The position numbers were made by a program, and so were the translations under genes. A model generated the notes under the pieces. The model ran no database searches, was not told where the DNA came from, and was given only the letters and a program-made list of their open reading frames with translations. DNA of 55,904 nucleotides from Alphaproteobacteria bacterium. GTDB lineage: Bacteria > Pseudomonadota > Alphaproteobacteria > Sphingomonadales > Sphingomonadaceae. The stretch lies in the NCBI GenBank assembly GCA_019232625.1, contig JAFANP010000041.1, positions 1 through 55,904 of the forward strand, in the 5' to 3' direction. Position 1 is the stretch's first letter, and every line of letters starts with the position of its first letter. Of this stretch, positions 1-8,944 are shown in pieces.

Positions 1-739
1 CGAGTGCCTGAACGCGCTTGTGGTGATCGACCGCGAGACGCTGAATCCGCCGCGCGACCGCCGAGCTCCCGACGAACGAGACCGCTTTCGTCTCGGGGTG
101 CGCGATCAATCGCTCGACGCAATCGCTCTCGCCGTGAACGATCTGCAGAACGTCCTCCGGAAACCCGCAGGCGGCGAGCAGCGCCCGCAGCCGCTCGCTC
201 GAGAGCGGCGTCTGCGGTGAAGGTTTGAGAACGAACGTGTTTCCCGCGGCGAGGGCGATCGGAAACATCCAAAGCGGGATCATCGCCGGGAAGTTGAACG
301 GCGTGATCCCGGCGACGATCCCGAGCGGCTGGCGCATCGAGTAGACGTCGATGCCGGGGCCCGCGCCCTGGGTATACTCGCCCTTGAGGGCGTGCGGGAT
401 CCCGCAGGCGAACTCGATCACCTCGAGGCCGCGCTGCACGTCCCCCTTGGCGTCGGCGATGACCTTGCCGTGCTCGGAGGCGAGCAGCAAAGCGAGGTCG
501 TCCATGTTCCGCTCGACCAGCGCCTTGAAGTTGAACATGACTCGGGCGCGGCGCTGCGGGTTGGTCGCCGCCCAGGCCGGGAAGGCCTCACGCGCCGCGC
601 CGACCGCCTTCTCAAGGTCGGCGGCGGTGCCGAGCCGCACCTTCGCCTGGACGTTGCCGCGGTTGGGATCGAAGACGTCGCCCTGCCGCTCGCCGGACGC
701 GAAGGCGCCGCCGCCGATGAAATGGTCGATGTTACGCAT
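1..739 (-). CDS. mmsA: CoA-acylating methylmalonate-semialdehyde dehydrogenase, N-terminal part
   Basis: The first 246 codons of an aldehyde dehydrogenase, cut by the window start. The family oxidises methylmalonate (or malonate) semialdehyde to propionyl-CoA (or acetyl-CoA) with NAD+ and CoA, in valine and inositol breakdown in the cytosol. The protein begins MRNIDHFIGGGAF and contains GITPFNFPAMIPLWMFP, followed by the nucleotide-binding stretch LKPSPQTPLSSERL and AVSFVGSS, all typical of MmsA. It ends at HKRVQAL, just before the catalytic Cys region, so the active-site residue is outside the window. ATG start at 739. The next gene is divergent, with a palindromic repeat between them. Class assignment is secure; substrate rests on family resemblance. 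Confidence 0.9.
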   Translation of the reverse strand, partial: MRNIDHFIGGGAFASGERQGDVFDPNRGNVQAKVRLGTAADLEKAVGAAREAFPAWAATNPQRRARVMFNFKALVERNMDDLALLLASEHGKVIADAKGDVQRGLEVIEFACGIPHALKGEYTQGAGPGIDVYSMRQPLGIVAGITPFNFPAMIPLWMFPIALAAGNTFVLKPSPQTPLSSERLRALLAACGFPEDVLQIVHGESDCVERLIAHPETKAVSFVGSSAVARRIQRLAVDHHKRVQAL

Positions 740-816
740 GGATCTTCTCGGATGAATCTGGGGTGAGATGGGGAGCCACTAGCCAACACCTGCCGCAAAT
801 GCCAGTTGCCAATCCG

Positions 817-926
817 CCCCGGAACGGGGAGGGGACCGCCGCCGAAGGCGGGGGTGGAGGGGCTGGCACCATGGCCCGGCGGCCCCTCCGCCGGGCTGCG
901 GCCGGTCCCCTCCCCGTCCCGGGGAG
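817..926. repeat. CCCTCC-type palindromic repeat (family B), intergenic copy
   Basis: A GC-rich imperfect palindrome between divergent mmsA and the FAH-family gene. It opens with CCCCGGAACGGGGAGGGGACC, a nested short hairpin, and closes with GGTCCCCTCCCCGTCCCGGGG. The middle holds GGAGGGGCTGG and the matching GGCCCCTCC arm. Related copies lie at 4731-4843, 24181-24310 and 54351-54463. Confidence 0.8.
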
Positions 927-941
927 GAGCAAGGAGGACGC

Positions 942-1952
942 ATGAAACTTGGATCTCTCCCGGGAAGCGGCCGCGACGGGCGGCTGGTGGTGGTGAGCCG
1001 GGACCTCGCCTGGTGCGCGGACGCCGGCCACGTGGCGCCGACGCTGCAGGCGGCGCTCGACGACTGGGACCGGCTCGCGCCGCAGCTCGAGCTCCTCGCC
1101 ATGGACCTCGAGCACGGGGTCATTCCGCGGGACCGCTTCCACGAGCGCGAGGCGCTGGCGCCGCTGCCGCGGGCCTACCAGTGGGCGGACGGCTCCGCCT
1201 ACGTGAACCACGTCCAGCTCGTCCGCCGGGCGCGGGGGGCCGAGATGCCCGAGAGCTTCTGGACCGATCCGCTCATGTACCAGGGCGCCAGCGACGAGAT
1301 GCTGCCGCCGCGCGGCGCGATCCCGCTCGCGGACGAGGCGTGGGGCTGCGACTGCGAGGCGGAAATCGTCGTCGTGACCGGGGACGTGCCCCGCGGCGCG
1401 TCCCGTGAGGAGGCGCTGGACAGGATATTGCTCGTCGGCCTCGTGAACGACGTTTCGCTGCGCAACCTCATCCCGGCCGAGCTCGGAAAGGGCTTCGGCT
1501 TCCTCCAGTCCAAGCCGGCATCGGCCCTGTCGCCGGTCTTCGTCACCCCCGGCGAGCTGGGCGGGCGCTGGAAGGACGGCAAGCTCCACGGCGCGCTGAA
1601 GGTCGACCTCAACGGCAAGCCGTTCGGCCGCGCGGAGGCGGGCGTCGACATGACGTTCGACTTCGGCACCCTCGTCGCCCACCTCGCCAGGACTCGGAAT
1701 GTCGGCGCCGGGTCGATCGTCGGATCGGGCACCGTCTCCAACCGGGATGCCGAGGGCGGTCCCGGCAGGCCGGTGGAGCAGGGCGGGCTCGGCTATTCCT
1801 GCATCGCCGAGGTGCGGACGGTGGAGACTCTGCTCGAAGGGAAGGCGAGGACCGAATTCCTGAAACGCGGCGACACGGTGCGAATCTGGATGGACGACGA
1901 CGCCGGCCACCCGATCTTCGGGGTGATCGAGCAGACCGTCGCGCCGGCCTGA
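942..1952 (+). CDS. Fumarylacetoacetate hydrolase family protein
   Basis: A 336-residue cytosolic protein of the FAH superfamily, which hydrolyses or decarboxylates acyl-pyruvate type substrates using a divalent metal. The metal-site pattern is visible as CDCEAEIVVVTGDV (acidic cluster near residue 140) followed by GLVNDVSLRNLIP. The C-terminal part has GSGTVSNRD and a GDTVRIWMDD strand pair typical of the fold. It resembles the bacterial fumarylacetoacetase-like enzymes of tyrosine breakdown, but no other homogentisate-pathway gene is nearby, so the substrate is open. A good AAGGAGG ribosome site sits 6 bases before the ATG and directly after the repeat at 817-926. Confidence 0.88.
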   Translation: MKLGSLPGSGRDGRLVVVSRDLAWCADAGHVAPTLQAALDDWDRLAPQLELLAMDLEHGVIPRDRFHEREALAPLPRAYQWADGSAYVNHVQLVRRARGAEMPESFWTDPLMYQGASDEMLPPRGAIPLADEAWGCDCEAEIVVVTGDVPRGASREEALDRILLVGLVNDVSLRNLIPAELGKGFGFLQSKPASALSPVFVTPGELGGRWKDGKLHGALKVDLNGKPFGRAEAGVDMTFDFGTLVAHLARTRNVGAGSIVGSGTVSNRDAEGGPGRPVEQGGLGYSCIAEVRTVETLLEGKARTEFLKRGDTVRIWMDDDAGHPIFGVIEQTVAPA

Positions 1953-2024
1953 ACGATGGCGGGAGCGGCGGGGGACCGCCCGGCCGCCCTTGCGACTCTC
2001 GCGCGGCGGGCGCAGAGGCGCCTC

Positions 2025-3461
2025 ATGAGATATCTCGCCTTCCTGCTCGCCGCCGCTGCGTCGGCGGCGCCCGCCGTCCCGCGGCCCGCGCCCGCTCCCC
2101 CGCCGGCCGCCACGCCCCGCCAGATCGCGAACGAGGTCCGCCAGGAGCGCCTCCGTGCTCTGGTCGAGAGGCTGGTGAGCTTCGGCACCCGCCATACCCT
2201 CTCGTCCCAGACGGATCCGAAGCGGGGTATCGGCGCCGCCCTCAACTGGACGGCGGACGAGTTCGGCCGCTATTCGAAGGCGTGCGGCGACTGCCTCACC
2301 GTCGTTCGCCCGTCGGACGTGGTGAGCGGGCGTCGCGTGCCGACGCCGACCAGGGTCACCGACGTCCTCGCGATCCAGCGCGGCAGCGTCGATCCCAACC
2401 GGGTGGTCATCATCTCCGGCCATATCGACAGCCGTGTGACGGACGTGATGAACGCCACCGCCGATGCCCCCGGCGCCAATGACGACGGCTCCGGCACCGC
2501 CGCGGTGATCGAGGCGGCGCGGGTCCTCTCCCGCCACAAATTCCCCTATACGATCGTCTATGCGGCGCTGATGGGAGAGGAGCAGGGGCTGCTCGGCGGC
2601 AAGGTCCTCGCCGATTATGCCAAGGCCCAGGGCTGGGAGGTGATCGCCCAGCTCAACAACGACATCATCGGCAACAGCTGCGGCTCGGACGGGGTCTGCG
2701 ACGACGCGCACGTCCGGGTCATTTCCGAAGGCCCTCGCTGGCAGGGCCATGAAGACCTCGCCGCCCGCCAGCGCAGCCTTGGCGGGGAGAATGACGCGCC
2801 GTCGCGCAACATATCGCGCTGGATGGACGGCCTCGCGGCCGATCTCGGCCTCGGCCTCGACGTCCGGCAGATCTGGCGCAGCGACCGCTACGGGCGCGGG
2901 GGAGACCATCTGCCGCTGCTCGACGCGGGCTATCCCGCCGTCCGCCTCACCGTCGCCATCGAGAATTACAACTGGCAGCACCAGGACCTGCGGACGGAGA
3001 ACGGCGTCCAATATGGCGACACGATCGACAAGATGGACTTCCCCTACCTGACCAAGGTGGTGAAGCTGAACGTCGCCGCCCTCGCCGCGCTGGCGCGTGC
3101 GCCGCAGCCGCCGGAACCGGCGGTCGAGGGCGCGGTCTCCACCGACACGACCCTCGCCTGGACCCCGGTCAAGGGAGCCGTCGCCTATGTCGTGCGCTGG
3201 CGGCCCACCGACGCGACGAACTGGACGCGGAGCCTGCGCCTGGACGAATGGGTCGTCGTCACCGACTGCCGCGTGCCGGGCGACAGCGTCTGCGCCAGGC
3301 GGGTGGGGAAGGTCGTGGCGACCCTGCCCCATGTCCGGGTCGACGACTGGGTGTTCGGAGTCTCCTCCGTCTCCGCCGACGGCTATGAAAGCCCGGTCGC
3401 CTCCGCCGTGCCGGGCGGCGCCTTCCGTCCCTACGCGCCGCCCCCGCCGGCGCAGCCTTAG
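2025..3461 (+). CDS. Secreted M28-family zinc peptidase with C-terminal Fn3-like domain
   Basis: A 478-residue exported metallopeptidase, probably an aminopeptidase acting in the periplasm or outside. I chose the ATG at 2025 because it gives a clear signal peptide ([17 protein letters not shown]); an ATG at 1956 would put 23 polar residues in front of it. M28 zinc ligands are recognisable: SGHIDSR (His), GANDDGSG (bridging Asp), MGEEQGLLG (catalytic Glu pair), NNDIIGN (Asp) and GGDHLPLLD (His). After about residue 350 a beta-rich domain (VEGAVSTDTTLAWTPVKG) with two Cys resembles fibronectin type III. The stop is 2 bases before the rnr start. Confidence 0.88.
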   Translation: MRYLAFLLAAAASAAPAVPRPAPAPPPAATPRQIANEVRQERLRALVERLVSFGTRHTLSSQTDPKRGIGAALNWTADEFGRYSKACGDCLTVVRPSDVVSGRRVPTPTRVTDVLAIQRGSVDPNRVVIISGHIDSRVTDVMNATADAPGANDDGSGTAAVIEAARVLSRHKFPYTIVYAALMGEEQGLLGGKVLADYAKAQGWEVIAQLNNDIIGNSCGSDGVCDDAHVRVISEGPRWQGHEDLAARQRSLGGENDAPSRNISRWMDGLAADLGLGLDVRQIWRSDRYGRGGDHLPLLDAGYPAVRLTVAIENYNWQHQDLRTENGVQYGDTIDKMDFPYLTKVVKLNVAALAALARAPQPPEPAVEGAVSTDTTLAWTPVKGAVAYVVRWRPTDATNWTRSLRLDEWVVVTDCRVPGDSVCARRVGKVVATLPHVRVDDWVFGVSSVSADGYESPVASAVPGGAFRPYAPPPPAQP

Positions 3462-3463
3462 GA

Positions 3464-6010
3464 ATGGCCAGGCGACCTTCCCGCCCGGGCCTTCCGACCC
3501 GCGAGCAGATACTCGACTTCATCGCCTCGTCGGACCAGCCCGCCGGCAAGCGCGAGATCGGCCGCGCGTTCGGCCTTTCCGGGCAGGACAAGATCGCGCT
3601 CAAGAGCCTGCTGCGCGACATGGCCGACGAGGGGCTGATCGAGGGCGCCCCCGGCCGGGCCTTTCACCAGGCGGGCGGCGTCCCAAAGGTGACCGTGCTG
3701 CGAGTCACGGATGTCGATGAGGAGGGGACGGCGTGGGCCGTACCGGAGCGCTGGGAATCGCAGGCTCCCGAGCCGCGCCTCCGCGTCCTCGAACGGAAGG
3801 GCAGGGGCTCCGCCCTTGCCGTCGGCGACCGCATCCTCGCCCGCACGGAGCAGCGGGGGAAGGGCTATGCCGCGCACCCGATGAAGAAGCTGATGAAGGG
3901 CAGCGAGCTCGTCCTCGGCGTCGTCCACCAGGAAGCGCACGGCTTCTGGCTCCGCCCGGTCGAGAAGAAGGAGCGGCGCGAGCTGCCCATCTCCGACGTC
4001 GGGCCCGCCGAGGCGGGCGACCTCGTCCTGGCGGAGAAGGTCGGCAGGCCGCCGCGCCTCAGCGCGCGGGTCTCCGAAGTGCTCGGCGACCCGTTCGCGC
4101 CCCGCAGCTTCAGCCTCATCGCCATTCACAAGCACGGAATCCCCCACGAGTTTCCCGAAACGGTGCTCGCCGAGGCGGAGCGCGTCGCCGCGCAGCCGCT
4201 GGAATCGGCCTCCTCCGCTCGCCCCGAGCCTCTCGAAGGACTCCCTTCTCCTTCCGGGCGGGGAAAAGGGGAGGGAAGGGCTTCGACAAGCTCAGCCCGG
4301 GAAACCGGACGACGGGAGGATTTGACCCACATCCCGATCGTCGCCATCGATCCCGCCGACGCCCGCGACCATGACGACGCGGTCTGGGCGGCGGCGGACG
4401 AGGATCCGTCCAACGCCGGCGGCTGGCGCGCCATCGTCGCCATCGCCGACGTGAGCTTCTACGTCCGCCCCGGCTCCGCGCTCGACAAGGAGGCGCGCAA
4501 GCGCGGCAACAGCGTCTACTTCCCGGACCGGGTGGTGCCGATGCTGCCCGAGACGCTCAGCGCGGACGTCTGCTCGCTGAAGGAGGGGGAGGACCGCGCC
4601 GCACTCGTCTGCCACCTCCAAGTGACGAAGGACGGGCAGCTCAAGTCCTGGCGGTTCAGCCGCGCCCGAGTCCGCATCGCCGCCAATATCGCCTATGAGG
4701 ACGCGCAGGCGGCGATCGACGCGGCGGAATTCCTCCCCGAAGCGGGGAGGGGGACCAGCGAAGCTGGTGGAGGGGCTGGCACGCAGGCCGAGGCGGCCCC
4801 TCCACCACCCGCTGGCGCGGGCGGTCCCCCTCCCGGTTCCGGGGCGGAGCGTGTCAAGGTCTATTCCTCGCCCTGCACGATGCCGGAGATCGAGGCGGAC
4901 GACCCGCCCGTCCCTCCCGAGCTGGTGGAAACCACCCTCAAGCCCCTCTGGGCCTGCTGGCAGGCCCTCTACCGGGCCCGGGAGAAGAGGGCGCCGCTGG
5001 AGCTGGACCTTCCCGAACGGCAGGTGGTGCTCGACGAGAAGGGCCGCATCGCTTCCGTTGCGCCGCGCGAGCGGCTCGACGCGCACAAGCTGATCGAGGA
5101 TTATATGATCGCCGCCAACGTCGCCGCGGCCAAGGCGCTGGAGGCGAAGAAGGCGCCGGTCATGTACCGCGACCACGAGCCGCCGGGCCGCGAGAAGCTG
5201 GTCGCGCTGAAGGATTATCTCGCTACCTTCGGGCTGGAATTCGCCCTCGGCCAGGTGGTGCGGCCGGGGACCTTCAACCGCATCATCGACCGGCTCGGCG
5301 ACGAGGACTACCGGCCGCAGGTCATGGAGCAGATCCTGCGGACCCAGACGCAGGCTTATTACGCGCCGCGCAATGCCGGCCATTTCGGCCTCGCCCTCGG
5401 TTCCTACGCGCATTTCACCAGCCCGATCCGTCGCTATGCCGATCTCATCGTCCATCGTTCCCTAGTCCGCGCCTACGGGCTCGGGGAGGGCGGCCTCAGC
5501 GACACCGAGAGCGAGGCGATGGAGGTGACGGGCGAGCTCATCTCGCAGCTCGAGCGGCGCGCCATGGAGGCGGAGCGGGAGACGCTCGACCGCTATGTCG
5601 CGGCCTATCTTTCCGAGCGGGTGGGGGACCTGGTCGACTGCCGGATCACGGGCGTCCAGCCGTTCGGCTTCTTCGCCACCGTTGAAGGGCTGGGCGGCGA
5701 CGGCCTGGTGCCCGTCTCCACCCTGGGAACCGAATATTTCCGCTACGAGGAGGCGAGCCAGAGCCTCGTCGGGGAAGAGAGCGGGGAGCGCTTCACGCCC
5801 GGCCGCCGGCTCAAGCTCAGGCTGGTCGAGGCCAACCCGGTCTCCGGCGGCCTCCGGTTCGAGCTGGCGGATGCGCAGGGGGGCGCTCCTCCGGCTCGCC
5901 GTCCGGCCCGCCGCGACGGCCGTCGCGGCGCGGACGGCGGCGGAGGCGGCGCGCCGCGCCAGGGCCGCCGCGGCCGCCCCGCCAACATTCGCCACCAGGG
6001 ACGACGGTGA
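3464..6010 (+). CDS. rnr: Ribonuclease R with two in-frame repeat insertions
   Basis: An 848-residue 3'-to-5' exoribonuclease of the RNB family that degrades structured RNA in the cytosol. Domains in order: N-terminal winged helix (about 10-65), cold-shock/OB region (about 75-230), RNB catalytic domain starting near 287 with the metal-binding Asp cluster DPADARDHDD, the conserved SPIRRYADLIVHR near the end of RNB, an S1 domain (about 705-800) and a basic Gly/Arg tail. Two stretches do not belong to the family: residues about 249-282 (SARPEPLEG...STSSARE) and about 423-460 (LPEAGRGTSEAGGG...PPPPAGAGG). Both are translated palindromic repeats lying at domain junctions or loops, and the frame is intact. 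The ATG is 2 bases after the upstream gene, so the two are probably cotranscribed. Confidence 0.95.
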   Translation: MARRPSRPGLPTREQILDFIASSDQPAGKREIGRAFGLSGQDKIALKSLLRDMADEGLIEGAPGRAFHQAGGVPKVTVLRVTDVDEEGTAWAVPERWESQAPEPRLRVLERKGRGSALAVGDRILARTEQRGKGYAAHPMKKLMKGSELVLGVVHQEAHGFWLRPVEKKERRELPISDVGPAEAGDLVLAEKVGRPPRLSARVSEVLGDPFAPRSFSLIAIHKHGIPHEFPETVLAEAERVAAQPLESASSARPEPLEGLPSPSGRGKGEGRASTSSARETGRREDLTHIPIVAIDPADARDHDDAVWAAADEDPSNAGGWRAIVAIADVSFYVRPGSALDKEARKRGNSVYFPDRVVPMLPETLSADVCSLKEGEDRAALVCHLQVTKDGQLKSWRFSRARVRIAANIAYEDAQAAIDAAEFLPEAGRGTSEAGGGAGTQAEAAPPPPAGAGGPPPGSGAERVKVYSSPCTMPEIEADDPPVPPELVETTLKPLWACWQALYRAREKRAPLELDLPERQVVLDEKGRIASVAPRERLDAHKLIEDYMIAANVAAAKALEAKKAPVMYRDHEPPGREKLVALKDYLATFGLEFALGQVVRPGTFNRIIDRLGDEDYRPQVMEQILRTQTQAYYAPRNAGHFGLALGSYAHFTSPIRRYADLIVHRSLVRAYGLGEGGLSDTESEAMEVTGELISQLERRAMEAERETLDRYVAAYLSERVGDLVDCRITGVQPFGFFATVEGLGGDGLVPVSTLGTEYFRYEEASQSLVGEESGERFTPGRRLKLRLVEANPVSGGLRFELADAQGGAPPARRPARRDGRRGADGGGGGAPRQGRRGRPANIRHQGRR
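4214..4303. repeat. GAGCCTCTCGAAGG/CTTCGACAAGCTCAG palindromic element inside rnr
   Basis: A roughly 90-bp palindrome-like element lying in frame in rnr between the OB region and the RNB domain. The left arm carries GAGCCTCTCGAAGG and the right arm GGCTTCGACAAGCTCAG, with an inner CCTTCTCC/GGGGAGGGAAGG stem. Similar arms occur near 42160-42255. It encodes a low-complexity linker. Confidence 0.75.
4731..4843. repeat. CCCTCC-type palindromic repeat (family B) inside rnr
   Basis: A copy of the 817-926 repeat placed in frame within the rnr RNB domain. Arms are TCCTCCCCGAAGCGGGGAGG and GGTCCCCCTCCCGGTTCCGG, with the inner pair GGTGGAGGGGCTGG and GCCCCTCCACCACC. It encodes a Gly/Ala/Pro-rich loop and contains no stop in the rnr frame. 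Confidence 0.8.
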
Positions 6011-6022
6011 AGGCGTCTCTCC

Positions 6023-7204
6023 TCAGGCGCCGGCGAGCCGATAGACGCCGATCACCGCGTCGAGGATGTCGGACCAATTGTAGGCGAGCGCCGCCGCCGC
6101 GGCCGCCGAGGCGATCCGTCGCCGCCGGGCGGGAGCGGCGATGAGCGCCTCGACCGCATCCGCATAGGCTTCGGGCAGCGGCGGCACGAGCAGGCCGGAG
6201 CGATCGTCTTCGATCAGGGCCCGGGCGCTGCCCACGTCCGCGCTGACCACGGACAGGCCGGCCGCCATCGCCTCGAGATTGACGTTTCCGAAGGCTTCGG
6301 TGACGCTCGGGTTGAGGAGAATGTCGGCGCTGGCCACGGCTCGGCCGAGCGCCTCCCCCTCGAGATGACCGGTGAACCGCGCCTCGGGGAGGCGCGCCTG
6401 CAGCCAGGCGCGCTCGGGGCCGTCGCCGACGATCAGCGGGCGGACGGGACATCCCCGCTGCCTTAGTGCCGCGATCGCGGCGGCGAACATGTCCAACCCC
6501 TTCTCGCGGACGAGGCGGCCGAAGAAGAGGATCACGGGATCGTTGCCCGCATAGCCTTGCCCGCGCCGCCACGCCTCGCTGCGCAGGGCGGGGCTGAACT
6601 GCCGCGGATCGACGCCGCGTCCCCAGAGCCGGATCCGGTGGGGCGCGATCCCGTCCCCGCGGAGCCGCTCCGCCAGGGCCGCGTTCGGCGCCAGCACGTA
6701 GTCGCTTCGGGCGTAGAAGGATTTCAGCCACCGATCGACCGCGGGAGCGAGGAAGCCGAGGCCGTAATAAGCCGGGTACGTCTCGAAGCGGGTATGGAGG
6801 CTGGCGATGGTCGGGACGCCGCGGGCGCGGGCGGCGGCTTGCGCCTGCCGTCCGAGCAGATCGGGGCAGGAAAGGTGGACATGGGTGGGGGCGAAGGAGT
6901 CGAGGTCGCGCCGCGCCGCTCGAGGGAGCCCAGTGGCGAGACGGTATTCGCTGCGGCCCGGAATGCCGATCGAGCGGATCGGAACGAGATCGCCCGCCGG
7001 CGCGAAGGCGGGCTCCCGCGTCGCCGGCGAGTAGACGCGCACCGCCGCCCCGCGGTCGATCAGATGGGCGACGAGGCGGTTGAGAGCGCGGTTCGCGCCG
7101 TCGCGCACGCAATTGTAGTTTCCGCTGAACAGGGCGATGCGCAGCCCCTCGGCAGACACTGCCTCGCCGGGAAGAGGTCGCGGGCGTAAAGCGGGCGCAT
7201 TCAT
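6023..7204 (-). CDS. GT4-type glycosyltransferase
   Basis: A 393-residue GT-B fold retaining glycosyltransferase, probably transferring a sugar from a nucleotide donor to a lipid at the inner face of the membrane. The N-terminal domain has GNYNCVRDGANRALNRL, the usual glycine-containing acceptor loop. The C-terminal domain has FFGRLVREKGLDMFAAA and the E-x7-E donor-binding motif in VTEAFGNVNLEAMAAG. The sequence resembles the mannosyltransferase or glucuronosyltransferase group that builds glycolipids and phosphatidyl-inositol-like mannosides, but the acceptor cannot be told. ATG at 7204. It converges with rnr, only 12 bases between the stops. Confidence 0.85.
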   Translation of the reverse strand: MNAPALRPRPLPGEAVSAEGLRIALFSGNYNCVRDGANRALNRLVAHLIDRGAAVRVYSPATREPAFAPAGDLVPIRSIGIPGRSEYRLATGLPRAARRDLDSFAPTHVHLSCPDLLGRQAQAAARARGVPTIASLHTRFETYPAYYGLGFLAPAVDRWLKSFYARSDYVLAPNAALAERLRGDGIAPHRIRLWGRGVDPRQFSPALRSEAWRRGQGYAGNDPVILFFGRLVREKGLDMFAAAIAALRQRGCPVRPLIVGDGPERAWLQARLPEARFTGHLEGEALGRAVASADILLNPSVTEAFGNVNLEAMAAGLSVVSADVGSARALIEDDRSGLLVPPLPEAYADAVEALIAAPARRRRIASAAAAAALAYNWSDILDAVIGVYRLAGA

Positions 7205-7449
7205 CCTCCGATAACCGGGTTCCAGGCGTGAACCGAAAATGAACCTCGCGCCGAATCGGCGAAGCTTGCCGCGAATTCACGCGGTCGAAAGATGTCGGCA
7301 AGGTTCGGCCGATCCCGTTCCTGTCGAAACGTCGGGCCGGCCTTTTCGACCAACCGTCACCCCGCGTCTGCAAGCGACACGCGGGGGGATTCCGCCTGTT
7401 TTCAACGCGCTTTAACTTGGTCTCACCCTCTTGGAGAAGGAAAGAGACC

Positions 7450-7689
7450 ATGAAGAAAGCCTTTGCCGCCCTCGCCGCCATTGCCGTCGTCGCCGCCGCG
7501 GCCCCCGCCGCCGCCGCCGTCAAGTCGGAAGGCCAGTCCGCCACCGAGACCGGCAGCCAGGCCGTCCGGTCCAAGGACGATCACAAGATCTGCCGGCGTT
7601 TCGACAACAGCGCCCGCCGGACGACGGCGGTCAAGCTCTGCCTGACCGCGTCCGAGTGGAAGAAGTTCGAGCAGCAGCGGGACGATTGA
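7450..7689 (+). CDS. Small secreted protein with a Cys pair, function unknown
   Basis: A 79-residue exported protein: signal peptide MKKAFAALAAIAVVAAAAPAAAA followed by a 56-residue mature part. The mature part contains KICRRFDNSARRTTAVKLCLTASEWKKFEQQ, in which two Cys 15 residues apart could form a disulfide. I recognise this as a short conserved sphingomonad-type periplasmic protein without known role. I chose the ATG at 7450 rather than the one at 7417 because GGAGAAGGAAAGAG lies just before it and the signal peptide starts there. Confidence 0.75.
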   Translation: MKKAFAALAAIAVVAAAAPAAAAVKSEGQSATETGSQAVRSKDDHKICRRFDNSARRTTAVKLCLTASEWKKFEQQRDD

Positions 7690-7764
7690 CGGGGCGCCGG
7701 CGGCGCCCGCGGCATATGGGCGCCGCCGGCCGGAACTTGTGGGACCTCCCCCGGTTGAGCCGGC

Positions 7765-8325
7765 ATGCCACGCAGCCGCAACGTCGCTCTGATCGTCGGC
7801 AGCCTCCGCGAGGGCTCGCTCAACCGCCGCGCCGCGCAGGTCATGATCGGCATGGCGCCCACGCACCTCGCCTTCGACTTCGTGCCGATCGGCGATTTGC
7901 CGCTCTACAACGAGGACGTCGAGGCCAGCCCGCCGCCCGCCTGGCAGGCCTTCCGCGACCGCGTAGGCCCGGCCGACGCCGTGCTGTTCGTCACCCCCGA
8001 ATATAACCGCTCGGTCCCGGGCGGCCTCAAGAACGCGATCGACGTCGGGTCGCGGCCTTACGGGAAAAGCGTCTGGGCCGGAAAGCCGGCGGCGGTCGCC
8101 ACCGTCTCCCCCGGCGGCATAGGCGGGTTCGGCGCCAACCATCACCTGCGCCAGAGCCTCGTCTTCCTCGACATGCCGGTGATGCAGCAGCCCGAAGCCT
8201 ATTTCGGCGGCGCGGGCGGCTGGTTCGACAAGGAGGGCGCCCTTGCCAGCCAGGCGACGGAGAAGGTGATGCGCACCTTCATCGAGGCCTTCGCGCGGTG
8301 GATCGAGCGGGTCTCCGAGGATTAG
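7765..8325 (+). CDS. NADPH-dependent FMN reductase family oxidoreductase
   Basis: A 186-residue flavodoxin-like flavoprotein that reduces quinones, azo dyes, chromate or free FMN with NAD(P)H, depending on the member. The FMN phosphate loop [11 protein letters not shown] is at residues 12-22, and the family signature [17 protein letters not shown] lies near residue 80. The length matches the ArsH/ChrR/YieF group. Its stop overlaps that of convergent dcd by 4 bases. No regulator or partner gene is nearby, so the physiological substrate is unknown. Confidence 0.88.
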   Translation: MPRSRNVALIVGSLREGSLNRRAAQVMIGMAPTHLAFDFVPIGDLPLYNEDVEASPPPAWQAFRDRVGPADAVLFVTPEYNRSVPGGLKNAIDVGSRPYGKSVWAGKPAAVATVSPGGIGGFGANHHLRQSLVFLDMPVMQQPEAYFGGAGGWFDKEGALASQATEKVMRTFIEAFARWIERVSED

Positions 8326-8876
8326 AGCTTGGGCAAGGTGACGCCGCGCTGGCCCATATATTTGCCGGCGCGGTCCGCGTAGCTCGTCTCGCACGGCTCG
8401 TTGCCCTGAAGGAAGAGGAACTGGCACGCCCCCTCGTTCGCGTAGACTCGGGCGGGCAGGGGGGTGGTGTTCGAGAATTCGAGCGTCACATGGCCTTCCC
8501 AGCCGGGCTCCAGCGGCGTCACGTTCACGATGATCCCGCAGCGCGCATAGGTGGACTTGCCGAGGCAGATGACGAGGACGTCCCTCGGCACTCGGAAATA
8601 TTCCACCGTGCGGGCGAGGGCGAAGCTGTTCGGCGGGATGATGCAGCAGTCGGTCTTGCGATCGACGAAGCTGTTGGACGCGAAGTCCTTGGGGTCGACG
8701 ATCGCATTGTCGACGTTGGTGAAGATCTTGAACTCGTCGGCGACCCGCGCATCGTAGCCGTAGCTCGACAGGCCGTAGCTGATCGTCCCCTCGCGCCGCT
8801 GCCCGTCCTCGAAGGGCTCGATCATCCCGTCCTGCAGCGCCCGCTCGCGAATCCACCTGTCCGACATGATGCTCAT
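8322..8876 (-). CDS. dcd: dCTP deaminase
   Basis: A 184-residue enzyme that deaminates dCTP to dUTP, feeding dTMP synthesis, and forms a homotrimer. Family blocks are clear: [19 protein letters not shown] at the start, [49 protein letters not shown] with the catalytic Glu and nucleotide-binding Ser/Arg, and the C-terminal [14 protein letters not shown]. Start chosen at MSIMSDRW because alphaproteobacterial Dcd proteins begin this way; the open frame extends further upstream without homology. Confidence 0.95.
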   Translation of the reverse strand: MSIMSDRWIRERALQDGMIEPFEDGQRREGTISYGLSSYGYDARVADEFKIFTNVDNAIVDPKDFASNSFVDRKTDCCIIPPNSFALARTVEYFRVPRDVLVICLGKSTYARCGIIVNVTPLEPGWEGHVTLEFSNTTPLPARVYANEGACQFLFLQGNEPCETSYADRAGKYMGQRGVTLPKL

Positions 8877-8944
8877 GAAGGGCGTGGATGCGGGCCGCCG
8901 AAGCCGCAAGTCAAGGCCCCCGCCCGGGGGGCGAGGGGCCTGGC

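Noticed and set aside
732-3332. An 866-codon open frame on the minus strand
   Set aside because: It runs antisense to the FAH-family and M28 genes, which have clear family motifs. Long antisense frames are normal at 70% GC.
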